Origin: Deltaproteobacteria bacterium
GTDB taxonomy: Bacteria; Bdellovibrionota_B; Oligoflexia; Oligoflexales; Bog-1112
Assembly: GCA_020635195.1 (NCBI GenBank)
Contig: JACKAG010000002.1
Location: 1-64,000 of the forward strand
Length of the DNA stretch: 64,000 nt
Reading direction: 5' to 3'
A program made the translations under genes and the position numbers. Of this stretch, positions 17,991 to 27,560 are shown in pieces (position 1 is the stretch's first letter; each line of letters opens with the position of its first letter). The notes beneath the pieces were generated by a model. The model was not told the DNA's origin. It ran no database searches and saw nothing but the letters and a program-made list of their open reading frames with translations.

Positions 17991-19466
17991 ATGCAAACGC
18001 TTGAAAAACTAAAAAATATAAGCGAATTTTGTTCTGAACGCCAGACTACAGGCTTATCGTTCTCTGCCCTCTCTGAGTTTATTGAGAAAGATCCTGATCT
18101 TGTCAGAGCCATTGATGAAGCCTGGGTGAAACATCAGCAGCTCAGGCAGTCATATCCGGAATTTCTTCAGCTTCCGGAACATATACAAATCTCTCAGGCC
18201 CAGAGTGGTTACGTAAATTTTTATGAGCCATGGTCTGTCAATCCTTATATGGCATTAGCGGCCAGGGGGCCCTGGATTATTTCTATGAAGGGTGCCGTGA
18301 TTCATGATTCGGGCGGCTATGGTATGCTTGGTTTTGGCCATGGTCCTGAGCAGATTCTGGAAGCAATGAATCAGAATCATGTGATGGCAAACATTATGAC
18401 AGCCAATCTGGCGCAGAAAACATTTTCAGATGCGATTAAAAAAGAAATCGGGCATAGCAGACCATCGGGAGAGCGGCAGCCTTACCACCGTATCATCTGC
18501 ATGAATTCGGGATCAGAAGCAGTGAGTGTTGCCAGCAGGCTGTCAGATATTCATGCATCTTTTCAGATGAAGTCTTTTGCGAGGGGAAAGCAGATCAGAT
18601 TTATGAGTCTGAAAGGCTCTTTTCATGGCCGAACGGACCGACCTTCACAATTCTCGGATTCTTCTCTTCCTAAGTACAGGCAACATCTGAAATCTTTTCA
18701 GGAACGGAACAATCTTCTGACGATTACGCCGAATGACTGCCAGGAACTTTCAGATACTTTTAAACGCTGTCAGCACGAAAATATCTGGATCGAAGCCATG
18801 CTGATAGAACCTGTGATGGGAGAAGGTGATCCTGGCAAAGCCGTGACACCAGAGTTTTATCAATTAGCAAGAGAGCTTACAAAAAAACATCATTCCCTCC
18901 TGATCGTTGATTCTATTCAGGCAGGTTTGCGGGCACACGGCTGCCTGAGTATGATGGATTATCCAGGGTTTCAGGATCTGGAAGCACCTGATATGGAAAC
19001 GTTCTCAAAAGCTCTTAATGCAGGTCAGTATCCTCTTTCTGTCTTAGCGATGAATCAGAGAACCGCAGAGCTTTATGTGACTGGGGTTTATGGAAATACC
19101 ATGACCACAAACCCCAGGGCGCTCTCTGTCGCCTGCGCTGTTCTTGATATGGTGACACCTCAGTTGCGACAGAATATTCAGGAGCGAGGCAGGGAATTTT
19201 TGAGGATTTTCTCTGATATCAAAGCAGAGTTTCCCTCCCTTATTACTAAAATACAGGGAACGGGACTGCTGTTCTCTATGGAATTAGCTTCTGACCGGGT
19301 CAGCGTTAATGGTCATGATGGTCTGGAAATGCGCCTCAGAAAAAAAGGTCTTGGGGTGATTCATGGAGGGACGAATTCTTTGCGCTTTACCCCTCATTTC
19401 CGCATAACTTCACAGGAAGCGCACCTGATCGCAGATATTTTGCGAGAAGAACTCCGGAGTTTATGA
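17991..19466 (+). CDS. Class III PLP-dependent aminotransferase
   Basis: 491 residues from ATG 17991, preceded by GGAGGGAG. Class III fold: NSGSEAV (172-178) for phosphate binding, VDSIQAGLRAHG with Asp307 near the PLP ring nitrogen, and FSKALNAGQYPLS with Lys340 as the Schiff-base lysine. The family moves omega- or side-chain amino groups to 2-oxoglutarate. The long N-terminus and the SGYVNFYEPWSVNPYMALAA region recall L-lysine 6-aminotransferase-like proteins, but I would not name the substrate. Divergent from the PBP-like gene. Confidence 0.85.
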   Translation: MQTLEKLKNISEFCSERQTTGLSFSALSEFIEKDPDLVRAIDEAWVKHQQLRQSYPEFLQLPEHIQISQAQSGYVNFYEPWSVNPYMALAARGPWIISMKGAVIHDSGGYGMLGFGHGPEQILEAMNQNHVMANIMTANLAQKTFSDAIKKEIGHSRPSGERQPYHRIICMNSGSEAVSVASRLSDIHASFQMKSFARGKQIRFMSLKGSFHGRTDRPSQFSDSSLPKYRQHLKSFQERNNLLTITPNDCQELSDTFKRCQHENIWIEAMLIEPVMGEGDPGKAVTPEFYQLARELTKKHHSLLIVDSIQAGLRAHGCLSMMDYPGFQDLEAPDMETFSKALNAGQYPLSVLAMNQRTAELYVTGVYGNTMTTNPRALSVACAVLDMVTPQLRQNIQERGREFLRIFSDIKAEFPSLITKIQGTGLLFSMELASDRVSVNGHDGLEMRLRKKGLGVIHGGTNSLRFTPHFRITSQEAHLIADILREELRSL

Positions 19467-19671
19467 TGCCTTGAGATGTAGTTTTAATTTTTAAAATTAA
19501 GATGTTACAAGGTTCAGGCGTTTTGAGATCCTCTGCGCTATATCTTGCTTTGTTGTGCTGATCTGATGTTGACTTCAGAGCTGCCACTATCATACTCTCT
19601 CGTGACTGTGGAGATCTCCATTAAGATATGGGACAGGTATCCCTGGATATCATTTTTTGTCTGGAGTATTG

Positions 19672-20964
19672 ATGAATTTACTTATTTTATTTGTAAGCCT
19701 ACAGGTGATTCGCCAGGCTCTTGCATTATGGCTGCGCAAACTCAACAGAAAGTGGTATCTGAATTCTGAGTATCAGAAAGAAGCATGTCGTACCCTGGAT
19801 ATTTCTGAAGCTGATTTCAGCAAAACGCTGGCATATACTACAGATAAAGAATCTTTTGATCGTTTGTCATCGTCTTTTCAGCTTATCTTACTCCTTTTTT
19901 TTCTGAGCTTTGGTGGCTTTGGCTTGGTTGAAACATGGGCCCTTCATCTGGCTACGATCTCAGGTTGTGGCACCATTGGTACAGGTCTGTTCTTTTTTGC
20001 TATGCTTGGCCTTTTGTCTCTGCTGACATCTTTGCCATGGAGCTATTATTCTGTCTTTTTTATTGAAGAAAAACATGGGTTTAATCGTCAGAGTCGAGCT
20101 GGTTTTTTTTCGGATATGATAAAAAGTCTTCTGGTTTCTGCTGTTATGGGAGGAATCTTGCTGTCGGTCCTTTTCTGGCTGATGGAAACCTTTGGCCCGT
20201 GGTGGTGGCTGCTTGCATGGGGCTTTGTGGTCCTTTTTCAGCTTCTGACGGTTCTGATTTATCCCACAGTCCTTGCTCCGCTTTTTAATCAGTTCACTCC
20301 TCTGGAAGATGGGGGTCTCAAGGATCAGATTATGCAGCTGGCCAGGAAAGTCGGCTTCAGAGCTTCAGGTATTTTTGTGATGAACGCTTCGATCCGGAGT
20401 ACACATGGGAATGCTTTTTTTACCGGACTTTTTTCAGAAAAACGGATTGTTCTTTTTGATACTCTGAAAGAGAGTATGAAAAATCATGAACTTTTAGCGG
20501 TTCTTGCTCATGAGCTTGGTCACTTTAAGCTCAATCATGTCCGGCAGTCTTTACTTCACAGCAGCCTTATCTTAGGAGGTAGCTTTTATCTGCTTAGCCT
20601 TTGTTTGCCTGTGGAGTCCTTTTATCAGGCTTTTGCTTTGCAGGGGGTTTCTCCCTGGGGAGCCTTGCTGCTCTTTTTTCTCTGGTTTGGATTGCTTGCT
20701 GATTTTGTCATTTCTCCTCTTCAGTCATGGGTATCGAGAAAAAATGAATTTGCAGCAGACGCATTTGCCTGTCAGCAAATCGGGAATGGTCGGGATTTAT
20801 CAGACGCGCTTAAAAAGTTGCGTCAGAAGAATCAGGCTATGCCTCTGAGTCATCCTTTTTATTCTGCGGTTTATCATTCTCATCCTCCTCTTGTAGAAAG
20901 AATAAAGGCTCTGATGCAGCATGACTCTGCAATGTCTTCGGAAGTGACCTCAGGACAGAGCTGA
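19672..20964 (+). CDS. Ste24-type M48 metalloprotease
   Basis: 430 residues from ATG 19672, with CTGGAG upstream. Several membrane helices, the family segment FFIEEKHGFNRQSRAGFFSD, the zinc motif HELGH in LAVLAHELGHFKLNH, and the third ligand region KNEFAADAFAC. In eukaryotes Ste24 trims CAAX-prenylated proteins; bacterial members are membrane-embedded proteases with poorly known substrates, possibly in membrane protein quality control. It ends one base before the convergent sigma-like gene. Confidence 0.9.
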   Translation: MNLLILFVSLQVIRQALALWLRKLNRKWYLNSEYQKEACRTLDISEADFSKTLAYTTDKESFDRLSSSFQLILLLFFLSFGGFGLVETWALHLATISGCGTIGTGLFFFAMLGLLSLLTSLPWSYYSVFFIEEKHGFNRQSRAGFFSDMIKSLLVSAVMGGILLSVLFWLMETFGPWWWLLAWGFVVLFQLLTVLIYPTVLAPLFNQFTPLEDGGLKDQIMQLARKVGFRASGIFVMNASIRSTHGNAFFTGLFSEKRIVLFDTLKESMKNHELLAVLAHELGHFKLNHVRQSLLHSSLILGGSFYLLSLCLPVESFYQAFALQGVSPWGALLLFFLWFGLLADFVISPLQSWVSRKNEFAADAFACQQIGNGRDLSDALKKLRQKNQAMPLSHPFYSAVYHSHPPLVERIKALMQHDSAMSSEVTSGQS

Positions 20965-20965
20965 G

Positions 20966-21733
20966 TCATTGTGTCAGAAAAAAACGGTAATATCTGATGG
21001 AGATAAGAATCAGAAGGGCCAGAAGAGTTGTACTGATCAGCCAGAAGAAGACGGACAATCGGAACACTTTTGTTGTCTGCCCTCGTTTATGGAGCCCTGC
21101 AATCAGCCGCCCCAGCTCTGTCGTTTCGGATGTGACTTTCTCAGGGAGAGGATATACTTCCATAGCAGAAATCACTTGGCGAGGGTTTTTTGGGAGATTC
21201 GGTATGTGCTCTTTCAGATAACGGAGGCCTTCTGCATAATTTTTTTCAACCTGATCTCTGGAATCTCCACTCAGCTTTCCTATTTCGCTAAAGGTTAATT
21301 TTGAACGGATATGTAGTAAAATCGCTTCTCTTCCGGGAATATGACAAGCTCCTGTTGCAGCATTCAGACGGGAATATGCAAAAGCGCTGGCCTTTTTTTG
21401 TCTGCTGGCAGACGTATTTTTCAGAATTGCATCCAGAGTCGGATGAACGAGTTCCGATACGTTGTCATACCACTGTTCTGCACATCTGGATCGGATATCC
21501 CGATAAATCTCAAATCGAAGTTGTGTCAGGCTGTCCCGGTATCCGGACCAGAGATCAGGATTCTGGCAGATCCGCTCTGACATAAGGCAGGCGAGATTCA
21601 GGTCCCCACTCATCCGGAAGATATAATCAAAAAGAAAAGGTTTTTCACTTTCCAGAAGGCGTATAAGGGCGGAGTCTTCTCCGTTTAGAAAAGCGTTAAA
21701 TAAATCCTGTTGCCGGGCAATATCAAGAGGCAT
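20966..21733 (-). CDS. Sigma-70-like protein with C-terminal membrane anchor
   Basis: 255 residues. Residues about 20-75 resemble an ECF sigma region 2 (LFDYIFRMSGDLNLACLMSE). Residues about 130-175 resemble region 4 with a helix-turn-helix (REAILLHIRSKLTFSEIGKL). A single membrane helix (VFFWLISTTLLALLILISI) lies near the C-terminus, unlike ordinary sigma factors. It could be a membrane-held sigma factor or a fused sigma/anti-sigma relic. It follows the GGDEF gene by 24 bp, so the two probably share a transcript. Sequence match is moderate. Confidence 0.6.
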   Translation of the reverse strand: MPLDIARQQDLFNAFLNGEDSALIRLLESEKPFLFDYIFRMSGDLNLACLMSERICQNPDLWSGYRDSLTQLRFEIYRDIRSRCAEQWYDNVSELVHPTLDAILKNTSASRQKKASAFAYSRLNAATGACHIPGREAILLHIRSKLTFSEIGKLSGDSRDQVEKNYAEGLRYLKEHIPNLPKNPRQVISAMEVYPLPEKVTSETTELGRLIAGLHKRGQTTKVFRLSVFFWLISTTLLALLILISIRYYRFFLTQ

Positions 21734-21757
21734 CGTCAGAAGTATCCGATTGTTTGT

Positions 21758-22816
21758 TCAGCTGATCCGGCTCAGTTCCGGGAGATGATCTTTTGAGATG
21801 ATATTCTGCCCTCCGGACAGAACGACCTGATTCTTCCCCTGCCTTTTGCTTTGGTACATCGTATCATCTGCAACTTTCAGTAATGTCTCTTTGCTGTTCC
21901 CATGCTCAGGAAAACAGGCAATACCGATGGAGCAACTGATGCTCAGAGGGCCTACCCCTTCTGTCTGGAAGGGATGTCCTGAAATTCTTCTCCGTATCCT
22001 TTCTGCGACCAGGCGCCCGGATTCACAGCCAGCACCAAGCAAAATCACAACATATTCGTCTCCTCCATATCGAATCACAGTATCGACTTCTCTGAGCTCT
22101 TCCTGCAAAACATGGCCGGTCTGTCGTAATATCTGGCTACCCACAGGATGCCCATGCTGGTCGTTGACCTGCTTAAAATTATCCAGATCAATAAAGAGCA
22201 GGCAGAAATTTTGCTGATAACGATCTGCCCGGCGAATTTCGCATTCAAGAGCAGTTTCCAGGTAGCGGTAATTATAGAGTCCTGTCAGATCGTCCAGGTA
22301 CAGAAGGGCTTTTGTTTTATCAAGTTTACTAAACCAGAGACTCTCATGCTGAAGCATATGAAGACACATGGAAAAAATATCTGTGTCAGGAGCTGAGGGC
22401 GGGCGCTCCCAGAGGCAGAGGGTCCCTTCTTTTGGTGATCCCAGAAGAGTCCATTGAATTTCCTGCTTCTGACAGTTCATCTGCCAGAAGCAGGTTGACT
22501 TTGCTTCAGGAGAGTGTTCAGTCAGGTCAAGCTGACTCTGGAAGAGCTGTATCTTTTCCTGAGAGAGTCTGTCTGCCTCAGAAAAGCGTTCGGATACTGT
22601 AAGGTTGCTTCTGAATGTGTGAACGCCTCCCCGAAAAGAGACGTCCAGGCAGGCCATTTTACGAATACCAAATGCTTCTTTCAGTAGTCTGAAAAAGGCG
22701 TATAAGAGACCTTCCGGGCTCCCTCCTGACCAGAGCTCCTGGGAAAAATGCAAAAAGTTCTGATAGAGTAAAGCGGAATGACAGGGCTCTGTAAGCTGAG
22801 CATTTGTTTTTGTCAT
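21758..22816 (-). CDS. GGDEF diguanylate cyclase with N-terminal sensor region
   Basis: 352 residues. The C-terminal half is a GGDEF domain: DDLTGLYNYRYLE at the start, LFIDLDNFKQVND for metal binding, and active-site RYGGDEYVVIL, where the last residue is Tyr instead of Phe, a tolerated variant. It should make cyclic di-GMP from GTP. The N-terminal 165 residues look GAF-like but have no clear motif and no membrane segment, so it is probably cytoplasmic. No RxxD inhibitory site is evident directly before the signature. First gene of a pair with the sigma-like gene. Confidence 0.9.
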   Translation of the reverse strand: MTKTNAQLTEPCHSALLYQNFLHFSQELWSGGSPEGLLYAFFRLLKEAFGIRKMACLDVSFRGGVHTFRSNLTVSERFSEADRLSQEKIQLFQSQLDLTEHSPEAKSTCFWQMNCQKQEIQWTLLGSPKEGTLCLWERPPSAPDTDIFSMCLHMLQHESLWFSKLDKTKALLYLDDLTGLYNYRYLETALECEIRRADRYQQNFCLLFIDLDNFKQVNDQHGHPVGSQILRQTGHVLQEELREVDTVIRYGGDEYVVILLGAGCESGRLVAERIRRRISGHPFQTEGVGPLSISCSIGIACFPEHGNSKETLLKVADDTMYQSKRQGKNQVVLSGGQNIISKDHLPELSRIS

Positions 22817-22861
22817 GATACACCCTTATTTTTTACCAGAAGAATATTTGACGTAACGCCT

Positions 22862-23698
22862 TTATCGGAAAAGGAATAATTCTGTCAGACTGGTTCTGAC
22901 ATACATATGCAGTATCGCGCCAATTGCCAGAAACGGCCCAAAAGGAATCCTTGATTTCAGTCCGATACGCCCTGATACGATCATAGCACTGATCCCGTAT
23001 GCAGAGCCAAGGACAGAGCCCAGGAATAAGGCCGGGAAGACAGCCTGGTAGCCAAGCCAGCCACCGATTGCTGCCAGCAGCTTTGCGTCGCCCATTCCTA
23101 TGCCCTGTTCTTTACGTAGCAGGTAATATGCCCATGCGACTCCGTAGATGATCCCCGCTCCAGTTAACGCTCCGATCAGGGAACTTTTCCAGTCCAGCTC
23201 TGGGTGTAGCCAGACCCAGAGAGGGCTTAGCAGCAGCATGGGCAGACTGATTTTATCGGGGATGATCTGGTGCCTGATATCAATGACCGAGCAGATCAGC
23301 ATGAGTGAGGCGAAAATACTCAGGTGAGAAAAACGGATCAGAGCATTCAGGTTTACGATATAGTGTCCTGGAACTCCTGATAAAAAAGGATGCTTCCAGT
23401 AGGTCAGAAGAAAGAGGATTGCGCCAGCCAGCTCTACCAGTGGGTATTGGATAGAGATTTTTTTCTGACAGCAGGCAGCTCTACCTTTAAGAAAGAAAAA
23501 ACTTATAAGAGGGATATTCAGCCACCAGGGGATCAGATGTCCGCAGTGCGGGCATATGGATCTCGGGGATTTGAAGAAATTGTTGTTGGGAATTCTTTCT
23601 ATACAGACATTAAAAAAACTCCCTAAAATCAGACCAGTCACAATCATCATTCCGCTGACAGGATGCGTAAGAGCGTTTCTGATTGTGGATAACGTCAT
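22862..23698 (-). CDS. pilD: Prepilin peptidase / N-methyltransferase (PilD/GspO)
   Basis: Aspartyl prepilin peptidase of the A24 family, about 278 residues from ATG 23698 (TTAGGATAT just upstream); in-frame GTGs further upstream are less convincing. The N-terminal methyltransferase part has the cysteine pairs CPHC and CC. The catalytic aspartates are in DIRHQIIPD and GMGDAKLLAAIGGWLG. Multiple membrane helices. It cleaves and methylates type IV pilins or type II secretion pseudopilins at the inner membrane. No pilus genes are adjacent. Confidence 0.92.
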   Translation of the reverse strand: MTLSTIRNALTHPVSGMMIVTGLILGSFFNVCIERIPNNNFFKSPRSICPHCGHLIPWWLNIPLISFFFLKGRAACCQKKISIQYPLVELAGAILFLLTYWKHPFLSGVPGHYIVNLNALIRFSHLSIFASLMLICSVIDIRHQIIPDKISLPMLLLSPLWVWLHPELDWKSSLIGALTGAGIIYGVAWAYYLLRKEQGIGMGDAKLLAAIGGWLGYQAVFPALFLGSVLGSAYGISAMIVSGRIGLKSRIPFGPFLAIGAILHMYVRTSLTELFLFR

Positions 23699-23803
23699 AT
23701 ATCCTAACACGTGATGTCCTTTCTGAGCTGTCACTTTCCGACGCTCTGTTATAGTCTCCCCCCTTACAGAACATAACAGAGAGCGGAGGCTGTAACCGAT
23801 ATT

Positions 23804-26275
23804 ATGCCAGGCGAATCAATATTACAGAAACTCGAGTGGAATTTACTGACAAACAGGCTGGCCGGGTACTGTCAGAGCCCGGAAGGGGCAAAGAGAGCCG
23901 CAGCAAAACAGCCCTGTATGAATGAGGAGGATATCCGGGAACGCTGGAAGCTGGCGCTTCCTCTGACAGATTTATACAGACAGGGCTATCGGGCCCCTGT
24001 CGGAGAGCTTGTGGCTGTGGAGCCGCTGATCAGAGCGGTTCGGCTTGGGAGGGTGCTGGACGGTAAGAGTCTTCGGGATATTTCCGCCCTTCTTGCATCT
24101 GTACAAAAGGTTTTTACATTTTCCCGGGATTTTAGTCCAAGGTGTGCGACCCTGGAGGGATTCAGAAATCGACTGGTTCTGCTGGCACCTTTACAAAAAT
24201 CAATCATCAAGGCGATTGATGAGGATGGGATGGTGATGGATCAGGCATCACCGGAGCTGATCCGTATCCGGAATCAGCGGCGGAGCCTGATGAAGCAGAT
24301 CGAACAGAAACTGAAGCATATGATCCATGATCCTGCCTGGCAGTTATATCTGCAGGATGATTTTTTTACGAAGCGTGGAGAACGTTATGTTATTCCGGTG
24401 AAACTGGACGGACGGGGCAGGGTCCCGGGGACGATCGTCGATACTTCAGATAGCGGGCAGACGCTCTTTATTGAGCCAGCCTTTATCGGAGAGCTGAATC
24501 AGTCGCTACAGGATCTGGAACTCTCTGAAAAACTGGAAGTGATCAGAATTCTGAGAGAACTAAGTCAGGCGGTTTCTACCCATGGCGATGATCTTCTGTC
24601 GGACTATGAAGCCCTCGTCTTTCTGGATGAGCTTTCGGCAGAGGGCCAGCTGGCCTGTGAGCTGGATGCTGTTCCGGTAGGCCTGAGTTCTGAGCCTGTG
24701 CTTCATCTGATTCAGGCACGGCATCCGTTGCTGCAGGTGGTAAACGCTGAAGCGCCCGTCGCGAATGATATTCTGCTTGGTGAGGGTCAGCATATCCTGA
24801 TTATTTCGGGACCTAACGCAGGTGGAAAAACAATTGTTCTTAAAACCATGGGTATGCTGGTGCTGATGGCAAAGGCAGGGTTGCAGGTGCCTGCTGATTC
24901 GGCATCTATGCTGTATTTATTTGACCGGATTTTTGTTGAGATGGGGGACGCACAGAGCCTGACGGCCAGTCTTTCGACGTTCTCAGGTCACTTACAGGGT
25001 CTTCTTCCCATTGTGAATTCGGCACAAAAGAAGGATCTTATTCTGCTGGATGAACTTGCTGTCGGGACGGAACCTCAGACAGGGGCTGCAATTGCTCAGG
25101 CTGTTGTTGAGCATCTTGAAAAAAGAGAGTGCTGTGCGCTGGTTACTACGCATTATGATAATCTGAAGGGTCTTGCCATCCATCAGAAGGGTTTCCGGAA
25201 CGCTTCTATGGAATATTCTCTCCAGACCTTTAGCCCAACTTATCGTCTGATTCTGGATGTTCCCGGACAGAGTTATGGGCTGGAGCTGGCTGCCAAGAGT
25301 GGGTTGCCGGAAGCTCTGATCAGCAGAGCGGAGGATTTGAGAGGCAGTTCAGTTTCTGCGATGGATGATGCGGTGAGTCAGCTGATGGCCGCAAGGGATC
25401 AGGCCAGGGTGGCGGCTACGGAGATGCAGGAGGCTAAGAGGGCCGCTGAGGCAGCTGAGGTCCGCTGGCAGCAGGATGCGAAGCTTCTGGGGCAAAACCG
25501 TAAAAAAGCTGTGGAGGCGATCAGGCTGCGCTTCGAAAAAGAGCTGTCAGCATTCCGTGAGCATGTGGAAGAATGGCAACAGCAGATGAAGGGGCTGCGT
25601 AAAAAAATATCGGCTTCTGCTGCTTTCCCTCCGGATATCTCCGAGGCAATGCGTCAGCTGAGTCAGTCTGGTCAGTCAGTTCTGAAAAAAGGAGAGGGGA
25701 TTATCCGTAAAACGGGGGCAGAAACAGCAGAGCCTCCTTCACAGCGTAGCTTGCCTGGTCGGGAAGCGACGTTTTCCACACTGAAAGCAGGAAGTCAGGT
25801 CTGGCTCAATCCTCTTGGATGTTCCGGTCATATTCTGAAAATGGGAACGTCGCCTCAGGATAAAATCTGGGTAACAACCGGACAAATGAAACTCTGGGCA
25901 GAGCTGAAGGATCTGCGGATTCTGGAAACAGCTGCGCCACAGCCTTCCGGCAAACATAAGGCGGATTCTGTTCGGGAACGGAAATCGGGGACTTCCGGAG
26001 CTGCGGATGTCGTATTTCTGGCGACTTCTGCGAATACTCTGGATGTACGAGGCTCTACGCTTTCAGAGGCGCTGGAAAAAATGTGGCAGTTTCTGGATGC
26101 AGCTGTGATGAGAGGAGAAGCTGCGCTGATGGTGATTCATGGTCATGGTGCAGGAGCTCTCAAATCCGGACTGCGACAGGCTTTGCAGGAAGACTCTCCT
26201 TACAGAGTCCGGTTTACTCCAGGCGACCGAAGCCAGGGAGGAGATGGTGTTACGCTGGTTTTTTTTGAGTCCTGA
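23804..26275 (+). CDS. mutS2: MutS2, Smr-domain ATPase
   Basis: 823 residues, usual length for MutS2. The N-terminal core and lever domains lead to an ABC-type ATPase with Walker A ISGPNAGGKTIVLK, Walker B LILLDELAVGTEP and the signature-region loop SLSTFSGHL. A long coiled coil (about 520-610) follows, then a C-terminal Smr domain starting LDVRGSTLSEALEKMW with HGHGAGALKSGLR, the catalytic nuclease region. MutS2 acts on branched DNA to limit recombination and, in Bacillus, rescues collided ribosomes. It has no mismatch-recognition domain. Confidence 0.95.
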   Translation: MPGESILQKLEWNLLTNRLAGYCQSPEGAKRAAAKQPCMNEEDIRERWKLALPLTDLYRQGYRAPVGELVAVEPLIRAVRLGRVLDGKSLRDISALLASVQKVFTFSRDFSPRCATLEGFRNRLVLLAPLQKSIIKAIDEDGMVMDQASPELIRIRNQRRSLMKQIEQKLKHMIHDPAWQLYLQDDFFTKRGERYVIPVKLDGRGRVPGTIVDTSDSGQTLFIEPAFIGELNQSLQDLELSEKLEVIRILRELSQAVSTHGDDLLSDYEALVFLDELSAEGQLACELDAVPVGLSSEPVLHLIQARHPLLQVVNAEAPVANDILLGEGQHILIISGPNAGGKTIVLKTMGMLVLMAKAGLQVPADSASMLYLFDRIFVEMGDAQSLTASLSTFSGHLQGLLPIVNSAQKKDLILLDELAVGTEPQTGAAIAQAVVEHLEKRECCALVTTHYDNLKGLAIHQKGFRNASMEYSLQTFSPTYRLILDVPGQSYGLELAAKSGLPEALISRAEDLRGSSVSAMDDAVSQLMAARDQARVAATEMQEAKRAAEAAEVRWQQDAKLLGQNRKKAVEAIRLRFEKELSAFREHVEEWQQQMKGLRKKISASAAFPPDISEAMRQLSQSGQSVLKKGEGIIRKTGAETAEPPSQRSLPGREATFSTLKAGSQVWLNPLGCSGHILKMGTSPQDKIWVTTGQMKLWAELKDLRILETAAPQPSGKHKADSVRERKSGTSGAADVVFLATSANTLDVRGSTLSEALEKMWQFLDAAVMRGEAALMVIHGHGAGALKSGLRQALQEDSPYRVRFTPGDRSQGGDGVTLVFFES

Positions 26276-26290
26276 AGCAGATCAGGCAGC

Positions 26291-26446
26291 TCAGCTGTCC
26301 AGCCATCCGGTGATGTCCATCAGAAAACCCAGGGTGTAGGCCGCGCCGAGAAAAGGAAAAACGAAGGCGACAAAAGGGAGAATCAGAAGAAAGGAAAGAA
26401 AGTCGGGAACTGAGTCGATTTTGAAGTCCTCACGGCTGAATATCAC
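26291..26446 (-). CDS. Small membrane protein, 51 residues
   Basis: An unlisted short frame with a GTG start at 26446, preceded by GGAGGT with a four-base gap. It encodes 51 residues: a charged N-terminus (MIFSREDFKIDSVPDF), one hydrophobic stretch (LSFLLILPFVAFVFPFLGAA), and FLMDITGWLDS at the end. It lies 38 bp after ccmG on the same strand and ends 15 bp from convergent mutS2. Position suggests it belongs to the ccm operon, but it resembles no Ccm protein I know. Confidence 0.6.
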   Translation of the reverse strand: MIFSREDFKIDSVPDFLSFLLILPFVAFVFPFLGAAYTLGFLMDITGWLDS

Positions 26447-26484
26447 GATGACCTCCTCTGTGGATGCTGTTGCAGTGTCTCATT

Positions 26485-27111
26485 TTATCGTGTCTCTGAG
26501 TGGGGGACTGCTTCTGAGTGCTCTGTGCCGCTTCCGGAGATTTTTGGTAACATGCTTTCTAAAAGTTCTGTATCGACCGGGCCGGCGACTTTATGCTGTA
26601 TCATGCCCTTACGGTCTATGAAAAAAGTCTCAGGAACACCGGTCACTCCATATTCAATGGATGCATTTCCATCGGTATCAAGAGCGAGAGGATAGCTTTT
26701 ACCATAGTGATGGGCAAACTGAGCTGCCGCTTCTGCGCTGTCCTGTACGGCAATTCCGACGATAAGCAGGCCATCGTCTTTGTGCTGTTGCCAGAATTGT
26801 TCCATGACCGCTGCTTCGCTTTGACAGCTGACGCACCAGCTGGCCCAGAAGTTCAGAATAAGGGGACGGTCTGCCAGATCTGCCAGCTTCAGAGAGCTTG
26901 GACTTGCATCCGGAATGTGTTCGTGTCCTTGTAGCCAGGAAACCCGGAAGGGGTGGGCAGGCTTTCCGACAAGAGCTGTGCTTGCCATATCGGGGTTCAG
27001 GGACAGCCCTTTTACCAGGATGCCGATCACTGTGGCAGCGCCTGCCAGGATCGAAAATGTCATGATCAGGTGTCGACGAGACAGAGCTGCTTTGTTGTTT
27101 GCGGTTCTCAT
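26485..27111 (-). CDS. ccmG: Thiol-disulfide oxidoreductase CcmG/DsbE
   Basis: 208 residues. An N-terminal membrane anchor (about 15-35) is followed by a periplasmic thioredoxin fold. The active site is WASWCVSC with Cys93 and Cys96; the cis-proline loop is TGVPETFFIDRKG. It keeps apocytochrome c haem-binding cysteines reduced for haem ligation. Its ATG overlaps the ccmE stop as ATGA, showing translational coupling. Confidence 0.93.
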   Translation of the reverse strand: MRTANNKAALSRRHLIMTFSILAGAATVIGILVKGLSLNPDMASTALVGKPAHPFRVSWLQGHEHIPDASPSSLKLADLADRPLILNFWASWCVSCQSEAAVMEQFWQQHKDDGLLIVGIAVQDSAEAAAQFAHHYGKSYPLALDTDGNASIEYGVTGVPETFFIDRKGMIQHKVAGPVDTELLESMLPKISGSGTEHSEAVPHSETR

Positions 27112-27560
27112 TTGAAAAGAGACTTTTCCAGAAGTTGTTTATCCATCGAATGCTTCTGATCCGGAATCTTATATTCTTCAGAATGCTTGACCATCAGCGT
27201 TTTGGCAAGCAAAGACTGACCATCAGATGAAATCCTGCCTTCTACGACGACACCCTGATTTTCTTTAAACATATCAGGGGGAGTTCCTTTATGCTCAACA
27301 GCGATGGTGGTCCCTTTAAGGTCTGATATGGTAAAATTCAGCTTCAGCTCTTCTGGCTGCCAGTTGACAGAGCCAGGGACGACCATTCCGCCCACCCGGA
27401 TATCTCTTGCCTGAAGATCCGGAGCCTGAGCAAAGGCTTCCTCAGGAGTATAGAAGTAAACCGTGTAATCCCCGAGTTGCAGGAAAGAAAGCCCGAGAAT
27501 CACCAGAGCGATGATTCCTCCACCGATGATCCATTTATTCTTTGCTTGTCTGCTTTTCAT
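27108..27560 (-). CDS. ccmE: Cytochrome c maturation haem chaperone CcmE
   Basis: 150 residues with an N-terminal anchor (about 9-28) and an OB-fold periplasmic domain (VGGMVVPGSVNW, VVVEGRI). The covalent haem site matches the HxxxY motif: His126 and Tyr130 in VKHSEEYKIP. It takes haem from CcmC and carries it to the ligation complex. The start overlaps the end of ccmD by 26 bp. Confidence 0.95.
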   Translation of the reverse strand: MKSRQAKNKWIIGGGIIALVILGLSFLQLGDYTVYFYTPEEAFAQAPDLQARDIRVGGMVVPGSVNWQPEELKLNFTISDLKGTTIAVEHKGTPPDMFKENQGVVVEGRISSDGQSLLAKTLMVKHSEEYKIPDQKHSMDKQLLEKSLFK

